Translations under genes and position numbers: made by a program
DNA from: Mycolicibacterium aubagnense
Lineage (GTDB): Bacteria; Actinomycetota; Actinomycetes; Mycobacteriales; Mycobacteriaceae
Length of the DNA: 64,000 nucleotides
Assembly: GCF_010730955.1 (NCBI RefSeq)
Contig: NZ_AP022577.1
Coordinates: 310,001-374,000, forward strand
Reading direction: 5' to 3'
The notes under the pieces: model-generated
Seen by the model: only the letters and a program-made list of their open reading frames with translations
Databases searched by the model: none
What the model was told of the DNA's origin: nothing
Shown here: positions 27,128-38,428 of the stretch, one piece after another
Layout: the number at the start of each line of letters is the position of its first letter
Numbering within the stretch: position 1 is the stretch's first letter

Positions 27128-27885
27128 AATTGCCGTCCGGAGCGTCCGAAGCTGTCGGCACCGCGACCGCGGTGACGTCGGCAACGGCTGTCTCAGACGG
27201 TCACACCCGCTCGGCCATCGTGCAATTGCTGCTGGAAGGGGCCGTCACCGCGACCCAGATCGGCGAGCATCTCGGCATCTCCGCGGCCGGTGTGCGGCGT
27301 CATCTCGACGCGCTCATCGACGCCGGCGACGCCGAGTCCAGTGCCGCTGCGGCCTGGCAGCACAACGGCCGTGGCCGGCCCGCCAAGCGGTACCGGCTGA
27401 CTGCTGCCGGGCGCGCCAAGCTCGGTCACACCTACGACGACCTCGCCGCGGCCGCCATGCGCCAGCTGCGCGAGATAGGCGGCGACGACGCCATCCGCAC
27501 GTTCGCCCGGCGTCGCATCGACTCGATCCTGTCCGGCGTCACGGCAACACCGGACATCGCCGATACCGCGGACCAGGTGGCCGCGGCGCTGACCCAGGCC
27601 GGCTACGCCACCACGACCACTCCGGTGACGGGACCCATCGGCGGGGTACAGATCTGCCAGCACCACTGCCCGGTCTCGCACGTCGCCGAGGAGTTCCCCG
27701 AGCTGTGCGACGCCGAGCGCGAAGCGTTCGCCGAAGTGCTCGGCACCCACGTGCAACGTCTGGCCACCATCGTCAACGGGGACTGCGCGTGTACGACGCA
27801 TGTCCCGGTCACACCGGAACCCGCGGCATCAACTTCCTCAGCAGCCATCCACCCAGCGACCCAAGAAGAAGGAGTGTCGCAATGA
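27124..27885 (+). CDS. sufR: Fe-S cluster-binding repressor SufR
   Basis: Represses the suf operon when it carries an Fe-S cluster. 253 residues from the GTG at 27124; a longer frame from 27070 would put the operator inside the gene. The ArsR/DeoR-like winged helix is [23 protein letters not shown] (residues 42-64) followed by the [10 protein letters not shown] wing. The cluster-binding Cys residues are Cys178, Cys182 and Cys195 (ICQHHC and PELCD), with Cys221 and Cys223 in GDCAC. The stop overlaps the sufB start as ATGA. Equivalent to Rv1460. Confidence 0.93.
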   Translation: MKLPSGASEAVGTATAVTSATAVSDGHTRSAIVQLLLEGAVTATQIGEHLGISAAGVRRHLDALIDAGDAESSAAAAWQHNGRGRPAKRYRLTAAGRAKLGHTYDDLAAAAMRQLREIGGDDAIRTFARRRIDSILSGVTATPDIADTADQVAAALTQAGYATTTTPVTGPIGGVQICQHHCPVSHVAEEFPELCDAEREAFAEVLGTHVQRLATIVNGDCACTTHVPVTPEPAASTSSAAIHPATQEEGVSQ

Positions 27886-29309
27886 CGACCACCCCGGAAC
27901 AGTTGACCCAGGAGGAGACCATTGCCTCCCTGGGCACGTACGGCTACGGCTGGGCTGACAGTGATGCCGCCGGCGCCGCCGCGACCCGTGGGCTGAATGA
28001 GGCTGTCGTCCGCGACATCTCGTCGAAGAAGAACGAGCCGGAATGGATGCTCGACTTCCGGCTGAAGTCGCTGCACATCTTCGACAAGAAGCCCATGCCG
28101 CGGTGGGGCAGTGACCTCGACGGCATCGACTTCGACAACATCAAGTACTTCGTGCGGTCCACCGAGAAGCAGGCGGCGACCTGGGACGACCTGCCCGCCG
28201 ATATCAAGAACACCTACGATCGCCTGGGCATCCCGGAAGCGGAGAAGCAACGCCTGGTGTCCGGTGTCGCGGCGCAGTACGAATCTGAGGTCGTGTACCA
28301 CCAGATCCGCGAAGACCTCGAGGCGCTGGGCGTCATCTTCCTCGACACCGATTCGGCACTGCGGGAGCACCCGGAGATCTTCAAGCAGTACTTCGGCACC
28401 GTGATCCCGGCCGGTGACAACAAGTTCTCGGCGCTGAACTCCGCCGTGTGGTCGGGTGGCTCGTTCATCTACGTGCCGCCGGGCGTGCACGTCGACATCC
28501 CGCTGCAGGCCTACTTCCGGATCAACACCGAGAACATGGGCCAGTTCGAGCGGACGCTGATCATCGCCGACGAGGGCTCCTACGTGCACTACGTGGAGGG
28601 TTGTACCGCGCCGATCTACAAGTCGGACTCGCTGCACTCGGCCGTCGTCGAGATCGTGGTGAAACCCGGTGCGCGCGTGCGGTACACGACCATCCAGAAC
28701 TGGTCGAACAACGTCTACAACCTGGTGACCAAGCGGGCCCGCGCCGAGGCCGGCGCCACCATGGAGTGGATCGACGGCAACATCGGTTCCAAGGTCACCA
28801 TGAAGTACCCGGCGGTCTGGATGACCGGCGAGCACGCCAAGGGTGAGGTGCTCTCGGTGGCGTTCGCGGGTGAAGGCCAGCACCAGGACACCGGTGCCAA
28901 GATGGTGCACCTGGCGCCGAACACGTCGAGCAACATCGTGTCGAAGTCGGTGGCCCGTGGTGGCGGCCGGTCGTCGTACCGCGGACTGATCCAGGTCAAC
29001 AAGGGCGCGCACGGCTCGAAGTCGAGCGTGAAATGCGATGCGCTGCTGGTCGACAACATCAGCCGCTCGGATACGTACCCGTACGTCGACATCCGCGAGG
29101 ACGACGTCACGATGGGTCACGAGGCCACGGTCTCGAAGGTCAGCGAGGATCAGATGTTCTATCTGATGAGCCGCGGCCTGACCGAGGACGAGGCCATGGC
29201 GATGGTGGTGCGCGGCTTCGTCGAGCCCATCGCCAAGGAACTCCCAATGGAATACGCGCTCGAGCTGAACAGGTTGATCGAGCTGCAGATGGAAGGCGCT
29301 GTCGGATAG
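27882..29309 (+). CDS. sufB: Fe-S cluster scaffold subunit SufB
   Basis: SufB with SufC and SufD forms the scaffold on which Fe-S clusters are built. 475 residues from the ATG at 27882 in the ATGA overlap with sufR. Conserved blocks include [49 protein letters not shown] with the conserved Cys, and the C-terminal [16 protein letters not shown]. The coding sequence is uninterrupted: the intein that interrupts M. tuberculosis SufB (Rv1461) is absent. The frame is open far upstream but only this part is SufB. Confidence 0.96.
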   Translation: MTTTPEQLTQEETIASLGTYGYGWADSDAAGAAATRGLNEAVVRDISSKKNEPEWMLDFRLKSLHIFDKKPMPRWGSDLDGIDFDNIKYFVRSTEKQAATWDDLPADIKNTYDRLGIPEAEKQRLVSGVAAQYESEVVYHQIREDLEALGVIFLDTDSALREHPEIFKQYFGTVIPAGDNKFSALNSAVWSGGSFIYVPPGVHVDIPLQAYFRINTENMGQFERTLIIADEGSYVHYVEGCTAPIYKSDSLHSAVVEIVVKPGARVRYTTIQNWSNNVYNLVTKRARAEAGATMEWIDGNIGSKVTMKYPAVWMTGEHAKGEVLSVAFAGEGQHQDTGAKMVHLAPNTSSNIVSKSVARGGGRSSYRGLIQVNKGAHGSKSSVKCDALLVDNISRSDTYPYVDIREDDVTMGHEATVSKVSEDQMFYLMSRGLTEDEAMAMVVRGFVEPIAKELPMEYALELNRLIELQMEGAVG

Positions 29310-30484
29310 TGAGTTTGACTGAACCCGTTGAGGGCATTGTCACCAACAAAGGTGAGCTGTTCACGTCCTTCGACGTCAACGCTTTCGAGGTGCCGGGCGG
29401 CCGCGACGAGCTCTGGCGGTTCACGCCGCTGAAGCGTCTGCATGGCCTGCACGACGGCTCTGCCGAGGCCACCGGCGCTGTGCGCGTTGAGGTTTCGGAG
29501 CGCGACGGCGTCACGGTCGAGACCGTCGGCCGCGATGATGCACGCCTGGGCCAGGGTGGTGTGCCCGCGGACCGGGTTGCCGCCCAGGCCTATTCGTCGT
29601 TCACCGAGGCGACTGTGGTGTCGGTCGGTCGCGACGTCCAGGTCGCCGAGCCCGTCGAGATCACCATCGCCGGCCCCGGCGAAGGCAAGATCGCGTACGG
29701 CCACCTGCAGCTGCGGGTCGCCGAACTCGGTGAAGCCGTCGTGGTCATCGACCAGACTGGCAGCGGAACCTACGCCGACAACATCGAATTCGTCGTCGGT
29801 GACGCGGCCCGGCTGACCGTCGTGTCGATCGCCGACTGGGCCGACGACGCCGTGAACGTCAGCACCCACCACGCGACGCTGGGCAAGGACGCCGTGCTGC
29901 GGCACGTCGCGGTCACCCTCGGCGGCGACGTCGTGCGGCTGACCTCGCGCACCCGCTACCTCGGCCAGGGCGGCGACGCCGAGATGCTCGGCCTCTACTT
30001 CGCCGACGACGGCCAGCACTTCGAGTCGCGACTGCTGGTCGATCACGCGCAGCCGAACTGCCGCTCCAACGTGCTCTACAAGGGTGCGCTGCAAGGGGAT
30101 CCGGATTCGCGCAAGCCCGACGCCCACACCGTCTGGATCGGCGACGTGCTGATCCGGGCCGCCGCCACGGGCACCGACACCTTCGAGGTGAACCGCAACT
30201 TGGTGCTCACCGACGGTGCCCGCGCCGACTCGGTGCCCAACCTGGAGATCGAGACCGGCGAGATCGTCGGCGCCGGACACGCCAGTGCCACCGGACGTTT
30301 CGACGACGAGCAACTGTTCTACCTGCAGGCCCGCGGTATTCCCGAGGACCAGGCCCGCCGCCTGGTGGTCCGGGGCTTCTTCGGCGAGATCATCCAGAAG
30401 ATCGCCGTGCCGGAAGTCCGCGACCGCCTGACCGCCGCCATCGAACACGAACTTGAACTGACTGAAGGACGCAACAACTCATGA
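29309..30484 (+). CDS. sufD: Fe-S cluster assembly subunit SufD
   Basis: Partner of SufB in the SufBC2D complex. 391 residues from the GTG at 29309, which shares one base with the sufB stop (TAGTG). The central beta-helix region has HLQLRVAELGEAVVVIDQTG, and the C-terminal core has DDGQHFESRLLVDHAQPNCRSNVLYKG and the conserved FYLQARGIPEDQARRLVVRGFF. Sequence upstream of 29309 in the same frame is antisense-like and overlaps sufB. It overlaps sufC by four bases. Confidence 0.95.
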   Translation: MSLTEPVEGIVTNKGELFTSFDVNAFEVPGGRDELWRFTPLKRLHGLHDGSAEATGAVRVEVSERDGVTVETVGRDDARLGQGGVPADRVAAQAYSSFTEATVVSVGRDVQVAEPVEITIAGPGEGKIAYGHLQLRVAELGEAVVVIDQTGSGTYADNIEFVVGDAARLTVVSIADWADDAVNVSTHHATLGKDAVLRHVAVTLGGDVVRLTSRTRYLGQGGDAEMLGLYFADDGQHFESRLLVDHAQPNCRSNVLYKGALQGDPDSRKPDAHTVWIGDVLIRAAATGTDTFEVNRNLVLTDGARADSVPNLEIETGEIVGAGHASATGRFDDEQLFYLQARGIPEDQARRLVVRGFFGEIIQKIAVPEVRDRLTAAIEHELELTEGRNNS

Positions 30485-31248
30485 CCACACTGGAAATCAA
30501 GGACCTGCACGTCTCGGTCACCGCACCCGACGGTGCCGACGTTCCGATCCTCAAGGGTGTCAACCTGACCGTGAAGTCGGGCGAAACCCACGCGGTCATG
30601 GGCCCCAACGGTTCTGGCAAGTCGACGCTGTCGTACGCCATCGCCGGCCACCCCAAGTACACCGTCACGTCCGGGTCCATCACCCTGGACGGCGAGGACG
30701 TGCTGGAGATGAGCGTGGATGAACGGGCCCGTGCTGGGCTTTTCCTCGCCATGCAGTACCCGGTCGAGGTGCCCGGCGTCTCGATGTCGAACTTCCTGCG
30801 CACCGCCGCGACCGCGGTCCGTGGCGAGGCCCCCAAGCTGCGCCACTGGGTCAAAGAGGTCAAGACGGCGATGTCCGAGCTGGACATCGACCCGGCGTTC
30901 GGCGAGCGCAGCGTCAACGAAGGTTTCTCCGGTGGTGAGAAGAAGCGCCACGAGATCCTGCAGCTGGGCCTGCTCAAGCCGAAGATCGCCATCCTCGACG
31001 AGACCGACTCGGGTCTCGACGTCGACGCGCTGCGCGTCGTGTCCGAGGGCGTCAACCGCTACGCCGAAGCCGAACACGGTGGTGTTCTGCTGATCACGCA
31101 CTACACCCGCATTCTGCGCTACATCCGTCCACAGTTCGTGCACGTCTTCTTCGACGGCCGGATCGTCACGTCCGGTGGTCCGGAGCTGGCCGACGAGCTC
31201 GAAGAGCACGGCTACGAGCGCTACACCGCCGCGGCTGCCGAGGCCTGA
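30481..31248 (+). CDS. sufC: Fe-S cluster assembly ATPase SufC
   Basis: 255 residues, an ABC-type ATPase without a membrane partner. Walker A is GPNGSGKST, the signature SGGEKKRHEILQ, Walker B KIAILDETDSGLD, and the switch His is in LITHYTRIL. The D-loop form DETDSGLD is typical of SufC. It starts in an ATGA overlap with sufD and drives conformational change of the SufBD scaffold. Confidence 0.96.
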   Translation: MTTLEIKDLHVSVTAPDGADVPILKGVNLTVKSGETHAVMGPNGSGKSTLSYAIAGHPKYTVTSGSITLDGEDVLEMSVDERARAGLFLAMQYPVEVPGVSMSNFLRTAATAVRGEAPKLRHWVKEVKTAMSELDIDPAFGERSVNEGFSGGEKKRHEILQLGLLKPKIAILDETDSGLDVDALRVVSEGVNRYAEAEHGGVLLITHYTRILRYIRPQFVHVFFDGRIVTSGGPELADELEEHGYERYTAAAAEA

Positions 31249-31274
31249 CCGTGGTGCGGACGCGAGGAGCATAG

Positions 31275-33003
<1,729 letters not shown>

Positions 33004-33007
<4 letters not shown>

Positions 33008-33378
33008 CTGAAGCCACACCCGAAGCCACCACCGCGGCCAACGTGGTCGACGATCCCGAACTGCTCGACGCCGTCGAGGAGGCCATGCGCGACGTCGTCG
33101 ACCCCGAGCTCGGCATCAACGTCGTCGACCTCGGCCTCGTCTACGGCATGACCCTCGAAGAGGGCGACGAAGGCACCGTCGTGAAGCTCGACATGACGCT
33201 GACGTCGGCGGCCTGCCCGTTGACCGACGTGATCGAGGACCAGTCGCGGACCGCCCTGGTGGGCGCCGGCTTGGTCACCGACCTCAAGCTGAACTGGGTG
33301 TGGAACCCGCCGTGGGGCCCGGACAAGATCACCGACGACGGCCGCGAGCAGCTTCGGGCGCTGGGCTTCACCGTCTAG
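33004..33378 (+). CDS. sufT: SufT / MIP18-family Fe-S maturation protein
   Basis: 124 residues from the ATG at 33004. DUF59 (MIP18) signature: VEEAMRDVVDPELGINVVDLGLVYG, then SAACPLTDVIEDQ with the conserved Cys, and LNWVWNPPWGPDKIT. SufT proteins help mature Fe-S enzymes rather than build the cluster. It is the last gene of the seven-gene suf operon, equivalent to Rv1466, and is followed by a 128-base gap. Confidence 0.92.
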
Positions 33379-33395
33379 TTCTCGGTTTTCCCGCC

Positions 33396-33404
33396 TGTGG
33401 ATAA
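33396..33404 (-). other. DnaA-box-like nonamer in an intergenic gap
   Basis: TGTGGATAA (complement TTATCCACA, the E. coli-type DnaA box) lies in the gap after sufT. It is a single site with no cluster around it, so replication relevance is doubtful. Confidence 0.25.
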
Positions 33405-33506
33405 CTCTCGGTTCTGAGGCCTTTTCGCGGCATTCTTGTCGGTCGCCTTCCCTAGCTTCCAGCGCAACAGGACCACTCAGGTCCGATGCGACAGGAAGGC
33501 ACCACG

Positions 33507-34175
33507 ATGAATGCCGACATCGAACAATTGCGAGCCGCGTGCGAACGTGATCTCGGTGATCCGGCCGGCTGGCCGAAGCCGGTCAGGTATCCGAACTCGT
33601 TGGCGCTGTGCATGATTGACGCCATCTACGCCACTGGTGCACGGCATCTGACCGTCGACAGGATCATCGGTCGGTACCGCAGCTACCGGGCTGGACAAGG
33701 CGGTGACGCCGACACCGACGGTGCGCGGGAACTCCTCGCCAACGTCGAGGCGCTCGGCGGACCGCAACAGTGGGCGGGCCAGATCGGCAATCGGCGGCCG
33801 ACATCCACGGCGAAGGACGCACCGCTGCGATCGGTGGCACTGACAGAGGCGGCGCAGGCCCTGGTTGGTTTGGGCATTCGCACCGCCGAAGAGCTGCGCG
33901 TGGTTGCCGCGGATCCCGAGCCGGCGAAGGAGGCCAAGAGCGCGTGGTGTGCCGTGCCGGGTCAGCGTTCGGGCTTCACCTGGCGCTTCCTACTGATGCT
34001 GGCGGAGTTGCCCGGCGCCGACCGAACAGTAGCGGGATACGTCGCGCGCGAGAGCGGTGACGACGGCTCCGTCGACGCGGGGGAGCTGCTCACCGCGGTT
34101 GCGGACGCGGCGGGATGGGACGTCGATGCGCTGCACCAGGCGATCTGGCGATTCGAATCACGCCGTCCGGGGTGA
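33507..34175 (+). CDS. Unrecognised soluble protein
   Basis: 222 residues from the ATG at 33507, which has AGGAAGG at the right distance; an in-frame start at 33486 is less likely. I see no signal peptide or membrane helix. The N-terminal half (YPNSLALCMIDAIYATGARH, then VDRIIGRYRSYR) and the middle (VALTEAAQALVGLGIRTAEELR) recall helix-hairpin-helix DNA-repair folds, but no catalytic Lys/Asp motif is evident. The C-terminus ends in a mostly helical segment. It stands alone, followed by a strong hairpin, and has no counterpart at this place in the M. tuberculosis order as I recall it. Confidence 0.7.
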   Translation: MNADIEQLRAACERDLGDPAGWPKPVRYPNSLALCMIDAIYATGARHLTVDRIIGRYRSYRAGQGGDADTDGARELLANVEALGGPQQWAGQIGNRRPTSTAKDAPLRSVALTEAAQALVGLGIRTAEELRVVAADPEPAKEAKSAWCAVPGQRSGFTWRFLLMLAELPGADRTVAGYVARESGDDGSVDAGELLTAVADAAGWDVDALHQAIWRFESRRPG

Positions 34176-34192
34176 GTTGCCGTCGGCCGCGT

Positions 34193-34217
34193 GCCTGCCG
34201 GTCAGTGACCGGCAGGC
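34193..34217. terminator. Strong 11-bp hairpin terminator
   Basis: GCCTGCCGGTC (34193-34203) and GACCGGCAGGC (34207-34217) are perfect complements around a three-base loop, 18 bases past the stop of the unrecognised gene. There is no T-run, as in many mycobacterial terminators. Confidence 0.7.
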
Positions 34218-34263
34218 GGGCGTCGGTGGAATCGGTTGAGCCGTGGCGGTGTTGCATAGGCTC

Positions 34264-35364
34264 ATGACCGTCGATGCATCTGGACTCTTCGCCCCACTCG
34301 CCCTGCGGAACCTGACCGTCCCCAACCGGTTCGCAATGGCTCCCATGACCCGGCAGGCGTCCCCAGGAGGTGTCCCAGGGCCTGACGTGGCGGAGTACTA
34401 CGCCCGCCGGGCTGCCGGCGGGGTGGGCCTGATCATCACCGAAGGCGTACGGCTGGGCGACCCGTCGGCGGCCGGCTCCCAGGACATCCCGACGCTGGTC
34501 GGCGCCGGGGCGCTCGACGGCTGGCGCAACGTCACCGGCGCGGTGCATCGCCACGGTGCGACCATCGCGGCGCAGCTGTGGCACCAGGGCGCCGAACGCG
34601 GGGACCGCGACGGGGTGGCCCCGGTCAGTCCGTCGGGCGTCAATGGCCACGGCGAACCGATCGGCCGGGCGTTGGCAGCCGATGAGCTGCCCGCCGTCGC
34701 GCAATGGTTCGCCGAGGCGGCGCGAGGCGCCAAGGAGGTCGGCTTCGATGCGGTCGAACTGCACGGCGCGCACGGCTATCTGCTCGACCAATTCCTATGG
34801 ACCCGAACGAATCTGCGCACCGACGAATACGGTGGCTCGGTAGCGAACCGGACCCGCTTCCCGGCCGAGGTGGTCGCGGCGGTGCGTGCCGCGGTCGGCC
34901 CCGACTACCCGATCATCTACCGGTTCTCGCAGTGGAAGGGCACGGACTACGCGGCCACCATCGCGGACGATCCGATGCAGCTGCAGGAACTGCTGGCACC
35001 GCTCGTCGACGCGGGGGTCGACGCGCTGCATCCCTCGACCCGCCGGCATTACATGCCGGCGTTCCCCAACGTCGACCCGGCCCTCACGCTGGCCGGCTGG
35101 ACCAAGAAGGTCACCGGGACGCCCGTCATCGCGGTCGGTTCGGTGGGCCTGCAGACCGCATTCCGGTCCGAGAAGCCCGGCCAGGTCATCGAGCCGGGAC
35201 CGGTGGACCAGTTGGTGGAACAGTTCGACGCGGGCGAGTTCGACATGATCGCGATCGGCCGGGCACTGCTCGCGGACCCCGGTTGGGTCAACCGCCTGCG
35301 CACCGGCACCCTGGACGGGTTCAATGGCTACGACGCGGCCAGTGCGCTGGCTCGGTTGGCCTGA
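34264..35364 (+). CDS. Old Yellow Enzyme-family NADH:flavin oxidoreductase
   Basis: FMN-dependent ene-reductase, 366 residues from the ATG at 34264 (MTVDASGLFAPLALRN). Family blocks are VPNRFAMAPMTRQAS, QLWHQGAERG, FDAVELHGAHGYLLDQFLW with the His/Asn-like substrate pair position, TDEYGGSVANRTRFPAEVV, and the FMN phosphate region FDMIAIGRALLADPGW. Substrates of this family are alpha,beta-unsaturated carbonyls or nitro compounds; the natural substrate is unknown. It stands as a single gene before trxA. Confidence 0.92.
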   Translation: MTVDASGLFAPLALRNLTVPNRFAMAPMTRQASPGGVPGPDVAEYYARRAAGGVGLIITEGVRLGDPSAAGSQDIPTLVGAGALDGWRNVTGAVHRHGATIAAQLWHQGAERGDRDGVAPVSPSGVNGHGEPIGRALAADELPAVAQWFAEAARGAKEVGFDAVELHGAHGYLLDQFLWTRTNLRTDEYGGSVANRTRFPAEVVAAVRAAVGPDYPIIYRFSQWKGTDYAATIADDPMQLQELLAPLVDAGVDALHPSTRRHYMPAFPNVDPALTLAGWTKKVTGTPVIAVGSVGLQTAFRSEKPGQVIEPGPVDQLVEQFDAGEFDMIAIGRALLADPGWVNRLRTGTLDGFNGYDAASALARLA

Positions 35365-35409
35365 CCAGATACTGGGAACAAGCAGGTACACAGCAACGTT
35401 GGGAGAAGC

Positions 35410-35775
35410 GTGAGCACCAAGGACATCACCGCCGCCGAATTCAACGGCATCATCAGTGACAACGACATCGTGCTGGTGGACTTCTGGGCGTCATGGTGCG
35501 GGCCGTGCCGGGCGTTCGCTCCGACGTTCACCGCATCGTCTGAGAAGCACCCCGACGTCTTCCACGCCAAGGTGGACACCGAGGCCGAGCAGGGTCTGGC
35601 CTCCGCGGCCGAGATTCAGGCCATCCCGACCCTCATGGCGTTCAAGAAGGGGCAGCTGGTATTCCGGCACTCGGGCATGCTCGCGGCGAACCAGCTCGAC
35701 GAGGTCATCAGTCAGATCAAGGAATTCGACATCGAAGCCGCGCTGGCCGACGACAGCGCGACCACCGACATCTGA
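35410..35775 (+). CDS. trxA: Thioredoxin
   Basis: 121 residues with the thioredoxin fold: strand VLVDFWASWCGPC with redox Cys30 and Cys33, and the cis-Pro segment IQAIPTLMAFKKGQ. GTG start at 35410 with GGGAG upstream. It corresponds in position to Rv1470 (trxA), but the gene that follows it in M. tuberculosis, trxB1, is not here; echA12 follows directly. Confidence 0.94.
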   Translation: MSTKDITAAEFNGIISDNDIVLVDFWASWCGPCRAFAPTFTASSEKHPDVFHAKVDTEAEQGLASAAEIQAIPTLMAFKKGQLVFRHSGMLAANQLDEVISQIKEFDIEAALADDSATTDI

Positions 35776-35815
35776 GCAATCCGCACTGCCGGCGGGTGTG
35801 ATCTTTCGCACCCGC

Positions 35816-35821
35816 TAGCGT
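35816..35821 (+). promoter_or_regulatory. -10 box of the enoyl-CoA hydratase gene, leaderless
   Basis: TAGCGT ends seven bases before the GTG at 35829. Confidence 0.35.
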
Positions 35822-35828
35822 GCAGGAC

Positions 35829-36650
35829 GTGAGCAAACAGACCCCACTGGTACTCGTCGACCATCCGCGCCCCGGCGTCGCACTGGTCACCCTGAACCGC
35901 CCCGAGCGGATGAACTCCATGGCCTTCGACGTCATGGTTCCGCTCAGGTCGGCGCTCGACGAGATCACCAACGACAACACCGTCCGCGCGGTCGTCCTCA
36001 CCGGGGCCGGACGCGGGTTCTCTTCGGGTGCCGACCACAAGTCGGCGGGGTCGGTGCCGCACGTGGCCGGGCTGACCCGCCCGACGTTCGCGCTGCGCTC
36101 CATGGAGGTGCTCGACGACGTCATCCTGGCTCTGCGCAAGCTCCACCAGCCGGTTATCGCTGCGGTGAACGGCGCCGCGATCGGCGGCGGGCTGTGTCTG
36201 GCGCTGGCCTGCGACATCCGCGTCGCCGCCGAGGGCGCCTACTTCCGGGCCGCCGGCATCAACAATGGGCTGACCGCCAGCGAGCTGGGACTGTCTTATC
36301 TGCTGCCGCGGGCCATCGGCACCTCCCGGGCGTTCGAGGCGATGCTCACCGGCCGCGACATCGATTCCCAGGAGGCCGAGCGGATCGGCCTGGTGTCCCG
36401 CACGGTGGCCGACGATGAGCTCCTGCAAACCTGCTTCGACATGGCCGAGAGGATTGGCGGGTTCTCCCGTCCGGGAATCGAGTTGACCAAGCGGACTCTC
36501 TGGAGTGGACTGGACGCCGGTAGTCTGGAGAGCCATATGCAGGCCGAAGGCCTGGGTCAGCTCTTCATCCGACTGCTCACCGCCAACTTCGAAGAGGCGG
36601 TTGCCGCGCGCGCCGAGAAACGACCCGCGGTCTTCACAGACGACAAGTAG
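35829..36650 (+). CDS. echA12: Enoyl-CoA hydratase/isomerase family protein (EchA12-like)
   Basis: Crotonase fold, 273 residues from the GTG at 35829 (VSKQTPLVLVDHP); a GTG three codons earlier is possible. The oxyanion-hole segments are AGRGFSSGADHKSAG and the NGAAIGGGLCLALACDIRVAA block, and the C-terminal helices are complete. The first catalytic Glu position of hydratases is occupied by INNGLTASELG-type sequence, so a true hydratase activity is not certain. It is placed as Rv1472. Confidence 0.88.
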   Translation: MSKQTPLVLVDHPRPGVALVTLNRPERMNSMAFDVMVPLRSALDEITNDNTVRAVVLTGAGRGFSSGADHKSAGSVPHVAGLTRPTFALRSMEVLDDVILALRKLHQPVIAAVNGAAIGGGLCLALACDIRVAAEGAYFRAAGINNGLTASELGLSYLLPRAIGTSRAFEAMLTGRDIDSQEAERIGLVSRTVADDELLQTCFDMAERIGGFSRPGIELTKRTLWSGLDAGSLESHMQAEGLGQLFIRLLTANFEEAVAARAEKRPAVFTDDK

Positions 36651-36705
36651 ACGTGGGTGGCGCGCCGAATGGCCGGAGCGCAGCGACCCGGGATAGGAGC
36701 ACAGC

Positions 36706-38331
36706 GTGATCACCGCAACGGACCTGGAGGTCCGCGCCGGAGCGCGCACGCTGCTGGCCTTCGAGGGCTCCGCCCTGCGCATCCAGCCGGGGGACCGGAT
36801 CGGTCTGGTCGGCCGCAACGGTGCCGGCAAGACCACCACGCTGCGCATCCTGGCCGGTGAAGGCCAGCCTTATGCGGGCTCGGTCGAGCGGATCGGGGAA
36901 GTCGGTTACCTGCCACAGGATCCGAAGGAAGGCGATCTGGACGTCCTGGCCCGCGACCGGGTGCTCTCGGCCCGCGGACTGGACACTCTGCTTGCGGACC
37001 TCGAGAAGCAGCAGGCCATCATGGCCGAGGTGGTCGACGAGGCCGCCCGGGACAAGGCAGTGCGCCGGTACGGCGTTCTGGAGGAACGGTTTTCGGCTCT
37101 GGGCGGGTACGCCGCCGAGAGCGATGCCGGTCGAATCTGCGCCAGCCTGGGCCTGCCGGACCGGGTGCTGACCCAGCCGCTGCGGACCCTGTCCGGTGGT
37201 CAGCGTCGCCGTATCGAACTGGCCCGCATCCTGTTCGCCGCATCGGAGGGTTCGGGCTCCAACACCACGCTTTTGCTGGACGAGCCGACCAACCACCTCG
37301 ACGCCGACTCAATCGGCTGGCTACGCGGGTTCCTGCAGAGCCACACCGGTGGCCTCGTGGTGATCAGCCACGACGTAGAACTCCTCGCCGATGTGGTGAA
37401 CCGGGTGTGGTTCCTCGATGCCGTGCGTGGCGAAGCCGACGTCTACAACATGGGCTGGCAGAAGTACCTCGACGCCCGCGCCACCGACGAGCAGCGCCGC
37501 CGCCGCGAGCGTGCCAACGCCGAGAAGAAGGCCGGTGCGCTACGGGCGCAGGCCGCCAAGATGGGCGCCAAGGCCACCAAAGCCGTTGCAGCGCAGAACA
37601 TGTTGCGCCGCGCCGAGCGCATGATCGCCGAGCTCGATGCCGAGCGGGTGGCCGACAAGGTCGCCAAGATCAAGTTCCCGACCCCGGCGCCGTGCGGTAA
37701 GACCCCGCTGATCGTCAAGGGCTTGACCAAGACCTACGGGTCGCTGGAGATCTTCACCGGCGTGGACCTCGCGATCGACCGCGGTTCGCGCGTCGTCGTG
37801 CTGGGTCTCAACGGCGCCGGTAAGACGACGTTGCTGCGTCTGCTGGCCGGCGTGGAGACCGCCGACGCCGGCGGCATCGAGCCGGGCTACGGCCTCAAGA
37901 TCGGGTACTTCGCCCAGGAGCACGACACCCTCGACAACGCGGCGACGGTGTGGGAGAACATCCGGCACGCCGCCCCGGACACGGGCGAGCAGGATCTGCG
38001 CGGCCTGTTGGGTGCGTTCATGTTCACCGGCCCGCAGTTGGAGCAGCCTGCCGGCACGCTGTCCGGTGGTGAGAAGACCCGGCTGGCTCTCGCGGGGCTG
38101 GTCGCCTCGACCGCCAATGTGCTGCTGCTCGACGAACCGACCAACAACCTGGACCCGGCGTCGCGCGAGCAGGTGCTCGACGCCCTGCGCAGTTACGCGG
38201 GCTCGGTGGTGCTGGTGACGCACGATCCGGGTGCGGCCGAGGCGCTCAATCCGCAGCGGGTGTTGCTGCTGCCCGACGCCACCGAGGACTTCTGGTCGGA
38301 TACCTACCGCGATCTCATCGAATTGGCCTGA
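36706..38331 (+). CDS. ABC-F family ATPase (Rv1473-like)
   Basis: 541 residues with two ATPase domains and no membrane helices, so an ABC-F protein acting on ribosomes rather than a transporter. Domain 1: Walker A GRNGAGKTTT, signature LSGGQRRRIELARIL, Walker B LLLDEPTNHLD. A basic linker of about 80 residues (EQRRRRERANAEKKAGALRA) follows. Domain 2: GLNGAGKTTL, LSGGEKTRLALAG, LLLDEPTNNLD. ABC-F proteins protect ribosomes from antibiotics or regulate translation; the role of this subgroup is unproven. GTG start with AGGAG upstream. Confidence 0.93.
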   Translation: MITATDLEVRAGARTLLAFEGSALRIQPGDRIGLVGRNGAGKTTTLRILAGEGQPYAGSVERIGEVGYLPQDPKEGDLDVLARDRVLSARGLDTLLADLEKQQAIMAEVVDEAARDKAVRRYGVLEERFSALGGYAAESDAGRICASLGLPDRVLTQPLRTLSGGQRRRIELARILFAASEGSGSNTTLLLDEPTNHLDADSIGWLRGFLQSHTGGLVVISHDVELLADVVNRVWFLDAVRGEADVYNMGWQKYLDARATDEQRRRRERANAEKKAGALRAQAAKMGAKATKAVAAQNMLRRAERMIAELDAERVADKVAKIKFPTPAPCGKTPLIVKGLTKTYGSLEIFTGVDLAIDRGSRVVVLGLNGAGKTTLLRLLAGVETADAGGIEPGYGLKIGYFAQEHDTLDNAATVWENIRHAAPDTGEQDLRGLLGAFMFTGPQLEQPAGTLSGGEKTRLALAGLVASTANVLLLDEPTNNLDPASREQVLDALRSYAGSVVLVTHDPGAAEALNPQRVLLLPDATEDFWSDTYRDLIELA

Positions 38332-38428
38332 CGCGATTCATCGAATCGCCCGCGCCGAGCGACTGCAGTTTCTTACGCTGAATCCCGTCAGCCCGGCATA
38401 CCGCCGGGGGAGAGTCAGGGGACCGGCG

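Noticed and set aside
26394..27881. An open frame continuing upstream of sufB for almost 500 codons
   Set aside because: That part is antisense to mptB or out of frame with sufR and has no recognisable protein pattern; sufB starts at the ATGA overlap.
33396..33404. A replication origin at the DnaA-box-like nonamer
   Set aside because: It is a single box without AT-rich DNA or dnaA/dnaN neighbours.
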